DNA of 64,000 nucleotides, taken from Cerina litoralis. GTDB lineage: Bacteria > Bacteroidota > Bacteroidia > Flavobacteriales > Flavobacteriaceae. Shown in pieces: positions 8,997-18,050 of this stretch (within the stretch, counting starts at the first letter, position 1; each line of letters opens with the position of its first letter). The notes beneath the pieces are model-generated. The model was given only the letters and a program-made list of their open reading frames with translations, was not told where the DNA came from and searched no databases. The position numbers were made by a program, and so were the translations under genes. The stretch covers positions 40,673 to 104,672 of the forward strand of contig JAIRBC010000019.1 of NCBI GenBank assembly GCA_022008415.1. The letters are read 5' to 3'.

Positions 8997-9707
8997 TTAA
9001 AAATAAATCCCTACGTATTCTGGAAAAACCATTTTCCAGAGCGGCCAGTCATGATCTATCCATTGTTTTTCGTCGTACCAAAATGGAATTCCCTTATCAC
9101 TTAGAATAGCTGCCATCCGTTCGTTTTGCGGCTTGCAGATATCCCAATTCGAGGTGCCTAGAACTATTTTCATGTGATGAAATTTCCAAGCTTCCTCGTT
9201 CTGCATAAACTCATCGGGACAATTAAAGTATATACGCATGTCATCGGAAAGTGGGGCCATATTGCGAATGCTGAACGTCCCGCTCATCGAAATTAAATGA
9301 GATACCAAGTCTGGAAACCGAAATGCCGTATTGGCCGCATGGAAACCGCCAAAACTTACACCTGCAGTAGCTACGCGGTGGGTATTGCATTCCTTTTGGA
9401 TAAACGGAATCATTTCGTTTTTCAAAAATTCCATGTACAGCTCGTAGTTGTGGATCTTAGTTTCCGAATTCATGGAATCGTCATAAAAGGAGAGCATGTC
9501 AATGGTCTCCACATTATAGAGCTTAACACGGCCTTCTTCTACAAAGGGCATCACGGACGCATTGAGACCAAAATCGGAATTTTGGGTAAATTGCCCCCCG
9601 GAGGAGGGAAACATTAGAATAGGATGCCCCCAATGCCCCGTGATTTCGACGTTGATATCTCTACTAAGTGTATTGGAATAGAATTGTATATATTGTATGT
9701 TGGCCAT
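8997..9707 (-). CDS. Alpha/beta-hydrolase esterase (putative esterase family)
   Basis: 236 aa, no signal peptide. ATAGVSFGGFHA is a G-x-S-x-G nucleophile elbow, MFPSSGG looks like the oxyanion-hole region, and IDHDWPLW near the end probably holds the catalytic His. It resembles the esterase-D/enterochelin-esterase group that cuts ester or thioester bonds of small molecules. It is the first gene of the leftward ligase run, 141 bases before the ATP-grasp gene. A second esterase of the same fold starts divergently 237 bases away. Confidence 0.82.
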   Translation of the reverse strand: MANIQYIQFYSNTLSRDINVEITGHWGHPILMFPSSGGQFTQNSDFGLNASVMPFVEEGRVKLYNVETIDMLSFYDDSMNSETKIHNYELYMEFLKNEMIPFIQKECNTHRVATAGVSFGGFHAANTAFRFPDLVSHLISMSGTFSIRNMAPLSDDMRIYFNCPDEFMQNEEAWKFHHMKIVLGTSNWDICKPQNERMAAILSDKGIPFWYDEKQWIDHDWPLWKMVFPEYVGIYF

Positions 9708-9943
9708 ATTATTAAAGATAGGTCAAAATTGATACATTAACAAATAGTGCAACGCGTAATTGGTTAAGGTTACATTGGAGTATGGATTCGCGCTCCACTT
9801 TAGACATTTTGGGTTCAATGGGTATCACGATAAAAATGTGAGCATTCCCGTTGAGTTTTTGGACAATGTATGGAATTTATTTGGGTCTTCAACATTCAAT
9901 TTTTTCAGGGAATCGTTATACTTGCATCCCGTTAAGGAAAAAT

Positions 9944-10765
9944 ATGAGATTTCAAATCGATTTTATTGGTTCTAAAGGCATGGTATTCTCCAAAAACTTG
10001 GGCCGGTGGGTCCGGTTCCGTTTTGTAGCCCCTCCCGAATACCCGAATGCAGAAAGGCTATTCCCCGTCTTGTTGATGAACGATGGCCAGGATTTTACCC
10101 CCATGAACTTGGAGACTACACTTTCCAATGCCTATGCAACGCGGGGCATCGAACCCTTCGTCTATGTTGGGTTGGAATGCAACGAAGACCGTATCCATGA
10201 ATACGGTACGGCATCCGTGGCCGATTTTAAGGGGAGGGGAGGTAAGGCCAAGGATTACTCAAAGTTTGTGATGGAGGAATTTATACCTTTTCTAAGAGAA
10301 GAATTCAAGGTCTCAAAAAAGGGAGAGGACTGGGTGTATTGCGGAATGTCTTTGGGAGGGCTATCGGCTTTCGATATCGTTTATAACAACCCCGAATCAT
10401 TTGGCAGGGTAGGTGTTTTCAGCGGTTCGTTCTGGTGGCGGAAAAAGGCGTACGAAAAAAAAGACCTCGCCGATAGAAGCCGGATTATCTTGGATGTTAT
10501 AAAAAAGAAGACTTACTCCCCCCATCTAAAGTTTTGGTTTCAATGTGGTACCGAAGACGAATTTGCCGACCGAAACAACAATGGTGTCATCGATTCTATC
10601 GATGATACACTGGACGTGATCAAGGAGTTAGAGGCTAAGGGGTATTCAAGTCCGGGGGCTATAAAATACGTCGAAATTAAGGGAGGAAAGCATAATTTGC
10701 CTACCTGGGGTTTGGTATTTCCAGAATTTATCGAATGGGCATTTAAAAAATCGGGTCGTTCTTAG
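9944..10765 (+). CDS. Alpha/beta-hydrolase esterase, enterochelin-esterase-like
   Basis: 273 aa from the ATG at 9944 (MRFQIDFIGSKG); an earlier in-frame ATG at 9851 gives an unlikely N-terminus. VYCGMSLGGLSAF carries the nucleophile Ser, FVYVGLECNEDR and LMNDGQDF match the esterase-D fold, and KGGKHNLPTW probably supplies the catalytic His. FADRNNNGVIDSIDD resembles a short acidic calcium-binding loop. It diverges from the leftward ligase run and shares its fold with that run's first gene, so it may act on the same product. Confidence 0.82.
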   Translation: MRFQIDFIGSKGMVFSKNLGRWVRFRFVAPPEYPNAERLFPVLLMNDGQDFTPMNLETTLSNAYATRGIEPFVYVGLECNEDRIHEYGTASVADFKGRGGKAKDYSKFVMEEFIPFLREEFKVSKKGEDWVYCGMSLGGLSAFDIVYNNPESFGRVGVFSGSFWWRKKAYEKKDLADRSRIILDVIKKKTYSPHLKFWFQCGTEDEFADRNNNGVIDSIDDTLDVIKELEAKGYSSPGAIKYVEIKGGKHNLPTWGLVFPEFIEWAFKKSGRS

Positions 10766-10796
10766 GAAAGCTTTTTTGTCACCAAAACATCAGAAA

Positions 10797-11852
10797 TTAT
10801 TTTCGCGTCAATCTAACCGCATTTTCCTTTCCCGAAAGTAAATTGGCAATTACCTTGGTATTTGGAAATTGCTCCAAAATAATTTTCAGGAAAACCGTAA
10901 TCGGTATGGACATTATCAATCCGGGAACTCCCCAAATATAGCCCCATAACATCAGCATTACCAGAACCGTGATGATGTTAATAGAAAACGATTTTCCCAT
11001 AAAAACGGGCTCTACAATAGATCCAAATAAGACTTGGACCCCAGTGATGGTAAGAATAAAAAAGAACAGGGTACTTGTGGGTTCGAGTTCTACCAATGAA
11101 AATATTGCCAATAGCACCACAGAAATAACGGAGCCGATCATTTGGACAAAATTGATAACAAAGGCAAAAAGGCCCCAGAAAATGGGAAAACTCACCCCGA
11201 AAAAATAGCAAGCCAAGCCGATGCCGATACCCGTGAGCAAACTCACCAAAAATTTGACCTTAATAAAGGTGATCAAGTCCTTTTCTATTTTTCTAAAGGT
11301 CCTTATAGAAGAGTGCTTCCCTTTGAGCAGTATTTCATTGAGTACTTTTTGAATGTTGATCGATTCTGCAAGCCATAGAATTACAAAAAACGCGGTCATT
11401 AATATCATGGTCACAATATTCCCGACGAAATCCAAGGTAGTCCCAAAATTTTTAATAAGCGTATCCTCTTGAAAAAAATGTCCGAGCAAATTTCCTTCCG
11501 TATTGTAATCTATCCCAAGAAATTCTTCAATGGATAAAATCAGGGTCCGTGCCTTGGTATCTACCTTTTGCAAAAACTCGGACTTGGTACTTAAAATTTC
11601 CTTGCTCGATAGGCGCACCAAACCCCCGCCAATTTTCAATATTCCCGCAATTACCAAGATCACGATGAGGATACTGATGGGTTTGGACACCCTTTTTTTT
11701 TGCAGCCAGCGCATCAGAGGCAGGAACAACAAGGTTATAAACATTGAAAAAATCAATGGAATAAAGATAAATGACAATATTTTTAGTAAGTAGAAGACCA
11801 ACGGAATCACAATGATCAACAAAAGCCTGTTGGTTGTTTTTAGATCGTTCAT
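10797..11852 (-). CDS. AI-2E family transporter (PerM/TqsA-like)
   Basis: 351 aa inner-membrane protein with about seven hydrophobic segments. The family pattern is clear: two N-terminal helices (LLLIIVIPLVFYLLKILSFI), a soluble part at about residues 70-140, then MILMTAFFVILWLAE, the FSHFLG-type region GVSFPIFWGLFAFVINFVQM and the C-terminal WGYIWGVPGLIMSIPI motif. The family exports diverse small solutes or ions; the autoinducer-2 name is historical. It converges on the esterase gene with a 31-base gap. Confidence 0.9.
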   Translation of the reverse strand: MNDLKTTNRLLLIIVIPLVFYLLKILSFIFIPLIFSMFITLLFLPLMRWLQKKRVSKPISILIVILVIAGILKIGGGLVRLSSKEILSTKSEFLQKVDTKARTLILSIEEFLGIDYNTEGNLLGHFFQEDTLIKNFGTTLDFVGNIVTMILMTAFFVILWLAESINIQKVLNEILLKGKHSSIRTFRKIEKDLITFIKVKFLVSLLTGIGIGLACYFFGVSFPIFWGLFAFVINFVQMIGSVISVVLLAIFSLVELEPTSTLFFFILTITGVQVLFGSIVEPVFMGKSFSINIITVLVMLMLWGYIWGVPGLIMSIPITVFLKIILEQFPNTKVIANLLSGKENAVRLTRK

Positions 11853-11990
11853 AACGTTTGTAAATAATATTGGGCGCCTTAAAATGTTTCCCGGAAACCC
11901 GAGGATATGTTTAAAGTCTAAGATACGCCAAAGCTATTGTTTTTTTAAAATAAAAAGTCTTTTATCGGGCTTATTCTATAAATCACTAAA

Positions 11991-12680
11991 ATGTCTATTT
12001 TTACGACTGTGGAGCGGATACCCGGAAATAGTTTAAAGTACAAATGTGTCATATTCGACTGTGATGGTGTATTGGTAGATAGTGAAGTTTTGGGGAGTCA
12101 GGTTTTTGTGGATTTTGCCAATGAATATGGAGCCAATATTGATCTGGAGTACGCCATGAAACATTTTAAAGGGAGTTTTCTTTATGCCAGTATGCAACAT
12201 GTAGAAGGTATAATAGGAAAGCCCTTGCCCAATGACTTTGAAAACAGGTATAGGCAAAAGACCCGTGAGGTTTTTAAAGAGAAATTACAGCCGGTTGCAG
12301 GGGTAAAGGCTGTTTTGCAAAGGTTGGATCTTCCTATTTGTACCGCATCCAGTGGTCCCCGGGAAAAAATTGTGAGCAACCTCGCCAACACGGGATTGTC
12401 GGAGTTTTTTGGGGATGCCATCTTTAGTTGTTACGACCTGGGCAAATGGAAGCCAGATCCGGCCATCTTTCTTTTTGCGGCCAAAAGCATGGGTTTTGCC
12501 CCGAGCGAATGCGTGGTGATAGAAGATTCCATTTTCGGGGCACTAGCGGCACAAAGGGGAGGTTTTGATGTTTTTGGATATACCGCGCATGAAAAGAGTC
12601 CGGATTTTATAGTAAAATGTACGGCGGTATTCGATAATATGGAACAATTGGTGCCTATGATAATGCGAGAGAATGGATGA
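11991..12680 (+). CDS. HAD-superfamily hydrolase, beta-phosphoglucomutase-like
   Basis: 229 aa. VIFDCDGVLVDSE is HAD motif I, TASSGPREKI motif II, KWKPDPAIFLFAAKSMG motif III and VVIEDSIFGALAAQ motif IV, with an alpha-helical C1 cap between. This is the phosphoglycolate-phosphatase/beta-phosphoglucomutase/YcjU group acting on sugar or related phosphates; the exact substrate is open. Its stop overlaps the start of the SprT-like gene by 8 bases, showing translational coupling. Confidence 0.88.
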   Translation: MSIFTTVERIPGNSLKYKCVIFDCDGVLVDSEVLGSQVFVDFANEYGANIDLEYAMKHFKGSFLYASMQHVEGIIGKPLPNDFENRYRQKTREVFKEKLQPVAGVKAVLQRLDLPICTASSGPREKIVSNLANTGLSEFFGDAIFSCYDLGKWKPDPAIFLFAAKSMGFAPSECVVIEDSIFGALAAQRGGFDVFGYTAHEKSPDFIVKCTAVFDNMEQLVPMIMRENG

Positions 12681-13272
12681 AATCCTTATAAAGTACATCC
12701 CGGAAAGGGCTGTAGGTCCTTGTGTGGCCTTGATCAAGGATAATGGGGTTCATTTAAAAATTGTGAACCAACGGGTTACCCGTCACGGGGACTACCGAAG
12801 AATGCCCGACGGGAAACATCAGATTACCGTAAATGCAACATTGAACAAATATCGGTTTTTGATTACCTTGGTGCATGAAGTCGCTCATCTGGTCGCCTTT
12901 GAGAAGTACGGAAAACACATAAAACCACATGGACTGGAATGGAAACGGACGTTCCAATATTTAATGCTGCCCTTTATCCATCCCGCGGTGTTTCCTCCCC
13001 AGATTTTGCCGCTTTTGGCACAACATTTTAAAAATCCAAAAGCGAGCAGTGATACGGATGCCAATTTATCGCTAGCTTTGAAGCAATTTGACCCGCAAAC
13101 GGACAAAACCTATGTGTACCAATTGCCTCTTGGGAGTGTTTTTAGGATTCATAATGGAAAACTGTTCAAAATAGGGAACAAAAGGACCAAGAGGTACGAG
13201 TGTTTGGAGATTGCCACAGGAAAGATATACCTTTTCCAACCCAATGCAGAAGTAGAGTTGATAAGGGATTAA
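12673..13272 (+). CDS. SprT-like zinc metalloprotease domain protein
   Basis: 199 aa. VHEVAHLVAFEKYGKHIKPH contains HEVAH plus a downstream His, the zinc site of SprT/Spartan-like proteins, followed by GLEWKRTF as in the family. The C-terminal part (IGNKRTKRYECLEIATGKIY) resembles the SprT C-terminal zinc-ribbon region but lacks clear Cys pairs. The role is uncertain; eukaryotic relatives degrade DNA-protein crosslinks. It starts inside the HAD gene's stop. Confidence 0.85.
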   Translation: MDEILIKYIPERAVGPCVALIKDNGVHLKIVNQRVTRHGDYRRMPDGKHQITVNATLNKYRFLITLVHEVAHLVAFEKYGKHIKPHGLEWKRTFQYLMLPFIHPAVFPPQILPLLAQHFKNPKASSDTDANLSLALKQFDPQTDKTYVYQLPLGSVFRIHNGKLFKIGNKRTKRYECLEIATGKIYLFQPNAEVELIRD

Positions 13273-13339
13273 AAATTGCTTTTAAAGGTTGCTATGAAGC
13301 GCCTAAGCAAAACCTAGTTTAATATATTGAATAAGTAAA

Positions 13340-14425
13340 ATGACCAAGGACAAAAACTACTATGCCGTTTTAATGGCAGGGGGTGTGGGATCGAGGTTTT
13401 GGCCCATAAGTACCTCGGCTTATCCCAAACAATTCCACGATATGTTGGGGGCAGGGGCAACTTTATTGCAAAAGACGTTTTATCGGCTCAACAAATTTAT
13501 TCCAACCGAGAATATTTTGATCTCTACGAATACAAAATATAAGGATCTGGTCATGGAACAGCTGCCCCAAATTGGTGCGGAACAAGTAGTATTGGAGCCG
13601 GCAATGCGCAATACCGCCCCTTGTATACTTTATGCAGCGCTTAAAATCCAGAAAAGGAATCCCAATGCCGTAATGGTGGTGGCACCAAGCGACCATTGGA
13701 TCGAGCAGGAAGCTGCATTTGCGAATGACGTAATACAGTGTTTTGACAAGTGTGGAAGGGAGAACGTTCTATGTACGCTGGGTATTAAGCCAACTTTTCC
13801 CAATACAGGTTTTGGTTATGTGGAATTTGAAAAAAGTAATGCACCGGGCCTCAAGAAGGTACTTCAGTTCCGTGAAAAGCCAAATTATGAAACGGCCAAG
13901 GATTTTTTGGCCCAAGGCAATTTCTTGTGGAACGCCGGAATTTTTGTTTGGAGTGCGAACACCATTGTAGACGCCTTCAAGGAACAACAGCACGAGCAGT
14001 ATATATTGTTCCAAGCGGGAGCTTCGGCATACAACACTAAAGGTGAACAGGCTTTTATCGATAGGAATTATAAAAGGGCAGAAAATATTTCAATAGATTA
14101 TGCTATCTTGGAAAACTCCAAGGAGATATATGTTTTGCCCGCTTCTTTTGATTGGAACGATTTGGGTACTTGGGGGTCCCTATACGACAAGCTCGAAAAA
14201 GATGTAGACCGGAATGCCGTGGTAAATGGCAGGGCGATCTGTACGGATGCAAAAGGTAATATGATTCGTACCCAAAAAGACAAAATCGTGATCGTAGATG
14301 GACTAAACGATTACATTATTGTGGAGAAAGAGGAGGTCTTGTTGATCTATCCCAAATCTAAGGAACAAGATATTAAGGAAGTGCTCGGCAGGGTTAAGGA
14401 GAAATTTGGGGATAAATACGCTTAA
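13340..14425 (+). CDS. Mannose-1-phosphate guanylyltransferase
   Basis: 361 aa. MAGGVGSRFWPISTSAYPKQ is the nucleotidyltransferase signature (GGxGxRxxPxS...PKQ). Further motifs are VVAPSDHWI, FREKPNYETA, FLWNAGIFVW and SFDWNDLGTW, typical of ManC/RfbM enzymes making GDP-mannose from GTP and mannose 1-phosphate. It lacks the C-terminal phosphomannose-isomerase domain of bifunctional forms. GDP-mannose supplies surface polysaccharides and glycans. It lies 67 bases after the SprT-like gene, probably in one transcription unit. Confidence 0.93.
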   Translation: MTKDKNYYAVLMAGGVGSRFWPISTSAYPKQFHDMLGAGATLLQKTFYRLNKFIPTENILISTNTKYKDLVMEQLPQIGAEQVVLEPAMRNTAPCILYAALKIQKRNPNAVMVVAPSDHWIEQEAAFANDVIQCFDKCGRENVLCTLGIKPTFPNTGFGYVEFEKSNAPGLKKVLQFREKPNYETAKDFLAQGNFLWNAGIFVWSANTIVDAFKEQQHEQYILFQAGASAYNTKGEQAFIDRNYKRAENISIDYAILENSKEIYVLPASFDWNDLGTWGSLYDKLEKDVDRNAVVNGRAICTDAKGNMIRTQKDKIVIVDGLNDYIIVEKEEVLLIYPKSKEQDIKEVLGRVKEKFGDKYA

Positions 14426-14609
14426 AACCTGCTAATTTTTTTTGAAGTTTTTTATAGGCCGTATTTTGTCATTCCAGGCTTTAATAAAACGGAGTTTGGG
14501 ATGGCCAAATGAGTATTATTTAATACTGCCCATTCCGATCGAAAAGCGAATTGTGGCAAAAAAAACACCCAAATCAGTCCAAAGTATAAACATTTAGCAG
14601 GTTCGCATT

Positions 14610-16076
14610 ATGGAACAAAATTTAAACCAGGACAATATCACTCCAACAAGTAATAACGGGGATACTCAGGACGATGTAAAAAAGGATTTTAAGGGTTTGC
14701 TGGGGAGTACAACAAGATTTCTTTCGGAACTCTTGGATATTAGGACCAACACGGATCAGGAAGCCACGAAGGAATCCATAATTGCGGATATCCCGTTTAA
14801 AGGCCACACCTCATGGATCCTTATTTGTTCAATTTTTATCGCTTCGGTCGGGCTCAATGCCAACTCAACTGCAGTGGTCATCGGGGCGATGCTTATTTCG
14901 CCCTTAATGGGACCTATACTCGGGATGGGGCTGTCCTTGGCCATCAACGACATAGACACCCTAAGGCGCTCCATAAAAAATTTCGGGGTTATGGTGGTCC
15001 TAAGCGTGATTACGGCCTTTTTATTCTTTTGGCTCTTTCCTTTGCGGGCTGAATCTTCGGAACTTTTGGCCAGGACTGCCCCGGATATCCGGGATGTGCT
15101 TATTGCCTTTTTTGGTGGCCTGGCATTGGTCATTGCCAGGGCAAAAAAAGGAACGATTGCCAGTGTTATTTTTGGGGTTGCAATCGCCACGGCATTAATG
15201 CCACCCTTGTGTACGGTAGGTTTTGGATTGGCTATAGGCAATCTGGGCTATGCCAGTGGAGCCATGTATCTCTTTATCATCAATACCATATTTATTGGTC
15301 TAGCTACATTTTTGGTGATCAAGTTTCTGCGCTTTCCCATGGTTCGTTATGTTAATTCTAAAAGGAGAAGCATGATCGCGAGGATAGCCTCTGTAGTCGC
15401 AATTTTAGTAATGGTCCCCGCGATGTTTACCTTTTACAACGTATTTCAAGAATCGATTTTCACTAAACAGGCCAACGATTTTATCAATAGGAACGTAGTC
15501 CCATACAATCCTGCGGGGGATACACGTTTTTTGAAAAATTTCACGCATTTGGATTTTGACAAGGGAAGAAACCCTACCATAGAACTGGTGTTTATGGGGA
15601 ATGAAAGCGTACCCGACAATGTGATCGATACCTGGAGAACGCAGATGGAATCCCAGCCCCAGTTAAGGAACACCAAACTCAAGGTCGTGCAGGGGTCCAA
15701 AAGCGGGGCCCAGGACGAATTAAAATACCTGAGCGAACTGTACGAATCCAAGAAAAGCGAACTGCAAAACAAGGATGAAAAAATACAAATGTTGGAAACC
15801 GAAGTGATCAAGTTGAGTAAGAACGCAACCCATCAGATACCTTTTAAAGAGATAAGCGAGGAAGCCAAGACAAATTATGAAAACCTGGAGGAATTTGGTT
15901 TTGCCAATATCATTACGACCGATTTTAATAAATTGGATACCTTACCCATTTTTGAGGTAAAATGGAAAAAAGACATCAAGAGAAAGCAGATAGACGAGGA
16001 CGCCAAAAGATTGGAGGCATGGCTAAAACTGCGGTTGAAGAACAATAAGTTGCGGTTAAAAGAGGTGAAGAATTGA
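14610..16076 (+). CDS. DUF389 membrane protein
   Basis: 488 aa. Residues about 70-280 hold six or more hydrophobic segments with the family sequence NSTAVVIGAMLISPLMGPIL and ATALMPPLCTVGFGLA. The last 200 residues are soluble and charged, with a likely coiled coil (KYLSELYESKKSELQNKDEK) and the ending KRLEAWLKLRLKNNKL. DUF389 proteins sit in the inner membrane; their transport role is unproven. The 184 bases before it show no clear structure. Confidence 0.9.
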   Translation: MEQNLNQDNITPTSNNGDTQDDVKKDFKGLLGSTTRFLSELLDIRTNTDQEATKESIIADIPFKGHTSWILICSIFIASVGLNANSTAVVIGAMLISPLMGPILGMGLSLAINDIDTLRRSIKNFGVMVVLSVITAFLFFWLFPLRAESSELLARTAPDIRDVLIAFFGGLALVIARAKKGTIASVIFGVAIATALMPPLCTVGFGLAIGNLGYASGAMYLFIINTIFIGLATFLVIKFLRFPMVRYVNSKRRSMIARIASVVAILVMVPAMFTFYNVFQESIFTKQANDFINRNVVPYNPAGDTRFLKNFTHLDFDKGRNPTIELVFMGNESVPDNVIDTWRTQMESQPQLRNTKLKVVQGSKSGAQDELKYLSELYESKKSELQNKDEKIQMLETEVIKLSKNATHQIPFKEISEEAKTNYENLEEFGFANIITTDFNKLDTLPIFEVKWKKDIKRKQIDEDAKRLEAWLKLRLKNNKLRLKEVKN

Positions 16077-16081
16077 TTTTC

Positions 16082-16109
16082 GCTATACGCCCTTCGCTTT
16101 ATGCTTTGG
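16082..16109 (+). repeat. Degenerate 7-base tandem tract after DUF389 gene
   Basis: Four consecutive heptamers start with GC: GCTATAC, GCCCTTC, GCTTTAT, GCTTTGG, beginning five bases after the stop codon. It is one of a class of period-7 tracts at gene ends in this window. Confidence 0.55.
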
Positions 16110-16325
16110 GGTTATACCTCGAATGTTGTGGACAGATGTAAAACCCGACCATTTCAAAAAAGACAAAGGACATATCCCGCTTAAACGATTTTCGGGAGGG
16201 AATGTTAAATTTGTAGGAAAAAGAAAAAGTCTAGATGGGTTCATTAACAGAAAATCGGTTAAGGTAAAGCGAATAGCCTTCGGAATAGAATCGTCCTTTA
16301 AAGAGACTTATCTGCACGGCGATTA

Positions 16326-17093
16326 TCAATTACGCTCCTCAATGTACATTTGGCGAACTTTTTTAAAGAGATCGGAAGAATAAACAAAGTCGGTCACCGC
16401 TTTATTATCGGTCTTAAAGATCTCCTTGTTGGTGCCCTCCCATTCCTTTATGCCATTTTTTAGGAAGATTATTTTTTTTCCTATTTCCATCACCGAATTC
16501 ATATCGTGGGTGTTAATAACGGTGGTGATGTTGTACTCTTCGGTAATTTCATGGATAAGATTGTCTATCAGGATGGCCGTTTTGGGATCGAGGCCCGAGT
16601 TGGGCTCGTCACAGAACAAGTATTTGGGATGCATTACTATGGCTCGGGCAATGGCGACCCTTTTTTGCATTCCCCCGGATATTTCGGCCGGAAACTTCTT
16701 GTGCGCATCCACCAAATTGACCCTTTTAAGCACAAAATCTACCCGATCCTGCATTTCTGATTTGGGTTTCTTGGTGAACATATCCATCGGGAACATCACA
16801 TTCTGTTCCACGGTCATGGAATCGAAAAGGGCACTTCCTTGAAATACCATACCCATTTCCTGCCGAAGATCCCTTCGCTCGTCCCCAGAAAGTTCGGAGT
16901 ACACCTTGCCGTTATAACTGATGGATCCTTCTTCCGGAGTAATAAGGCCCAGCAGGCATTTTATTAATACCGTTTTTCCAGATCCGCTTTGTCCAATGAT
17001 CAAATTGGTCTTGCCTTTGTCAAAGCAAGTGGTTATCCCCTTCAATACTTTGGTCCCATCAAACGATTTGTGGATGTCGTTTACTTCGATCAT
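16326..17093 (-). CDS. ABC transporter ATPase, MlaF-like
   Basis: 255 aa from the ATG at 17093 (MIEVNDIHKSF), whose A and T overlap the permease stop (TAATG); a longer frame to 17153 would run into the permease gene and is not used. Walker A is GQSGSGKT, the signature is EISGGMQKRVAIARA and Walker B is YLFCDEPNSGLDP. The Q-loop and INTHDMNSVMEIG H-loop are present. With the MlaE-like permease it should power lipid transport between the membranes. The substrate-binding MCE protein is not next to it. Confidence 0.92.
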   Translation of the reverse strand: MIEVNDIHKSFDGTKVLKGITTCFDKGKTNLIIGQSGSGKTVLIKCLLGLITPEEGSISYNGKVYSELSGDERRDLRQEMGMVFQGSALFDSMTVEQNVMFPMDMFTKKPKSEMQDRVDFVLKRVNLVDAHKKFPAEISGGMQKRVAIARAIVMHPKYLFCDEPNSGLDPKTAILIDNLIHEITEEYNITTVINTHDMNSVMEIGKKIIFLKNGIKEWEGTNKEIFKTDNKAVTDFVYSSDLFKKVRQMYIEERN

Positions 17094-17830
17094 TAGCCCA
17101 ACAGCATTTGCGTTAGTAAATAGTTTAGTATTATGATGACCACACTGGTCCATACGAAAGCGGTAGTGCTAGCCTTGCCTACTTCCAATGCCCCTCCCTT
17201 CATATAAAATCCGTGATAGGCAGGTATCGTGGCAATGATCATGGCAAACACAAAAGTCTTGATAAAAGCGTAAGCTACCTGATATGGAATAAAATCCAAA
17301 ACGAGGCCATTGATGAAATCCGCACTGGAAACATATCCGCCGAAAACGCCGGCAAACCAGCCTCCAAAAATCCCTACATACATGGCAATAGCAATGGCGA
17401 AAGGATATAGCATCATGGCAATAATCTTTGGAAAAACCAAGTAGTTGAGGGAGTTTACCCCCATGACTTCAAGGGCATCTATTTGTTCGGTGACTCGCAT
17501 GGTACCGATGCTAGAGGTGATATAGGAGCCTACTTTTCCGGCCATGATTATGGAAACAAAGGTTGGGGCAAACTCCAGAATTACCGATTGTCTAGTGGTG
17601 AACCCGATCAAACTTTTGGGAATTATGGGGCTGGTCAGGTTTAGTGCGGTCTGTATGGCAACAACCCCTCCTATAAAGAAGGAAATAAAAATGATGATGC
17701 CCAGGGAACCGTATATCAATTCATCTATTTCCTTTAATATCAGGTCTTTCATTATGGACCACTTTGTCGGTTTCTTAAAAACCTCCCTTATCATAATGGA
17801 ATAGCTGCCAATAGATGCCAAATAGTTCAT
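17093..17830 (-). CDS. ABC transporter permease, MlaE family
   Basis: 245 aa from the ATG at 17830 (MNYLASIGSYSIMIREVF); the earlier ATG at 17962 adds 44 unrelated residues. Family hallmarks are FIGGVVAIQTALNL, EFAPTFVSIIMAGKVGSYI, MRVTEQIDALEVMGVNSLNY and the C-terminal GFYMKGGALEVGKASTTAFV. It forms the inner-membrane part of a lipid-trafficking ABC transporter with the following ATPase. Confidence 0.92.
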   Translation of the reverse strand: MNYLASIGSYSIMIREVFKKPTKWSIMKDLILKEIDELIYGSLGIIIFISFFIGGVVAIQTALNLTSPIIPKSLIGFTTRQSVILEFAPTFVSIIMAGKVGSYITSSIGTMRVTEQIDALEVMGVNSLNYLVFPKIIAMMLYPFAIAIAMYVGIFGGWFAGVFGGYVSSADFINGLVLDFIPYQVAYAFIKTFVFAMIIATIPAYHGFYMKGGALEVGKASTTAFVWTSVVIIILNYLLTQMLLG

Positions 17831-17982
17831 GCGATAAAAATAGTCTTCTTCGCGTAAAAATAAGAATATTAGTTTTCTTGTGTTTGTTTTTATTGTTTTT
17901 ATTGAGACTGATCCCCCAAGGTCTGCCAATGGTCCGTGCCGAATATTATTTTTAAACCCCAATGGGTTTCATTTTCCCAAAT

Positions 17983-18017
17983 TTTGTCTTTAATGATGTT
18001 ATAATTATTTATTTTTG
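17983..18017 (+). promoter_or_regulatory. Putative promoter of the PafA-like phosphatase gene
   Basis: TTTG at 17983-17986 and TATTTTTG at 18010-18017 fit the Bacteroidetes -33/-7 pattern with a rather long 23-nt spacer. The -7 box lies 33 bases before the ATG at 18051. Confidence 0.38.
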
Positions 18018-18050
18018 GTTTTGAACCAATTCATTCATAAAAATTAAATT

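Noticed and set aside
16123..16383. 86-aa plus-strand frame after the DUF389 gene
   Set aside because: Composition is unlike a protein family, and it overlaps the end of the MlaF-like gene on the other strand.
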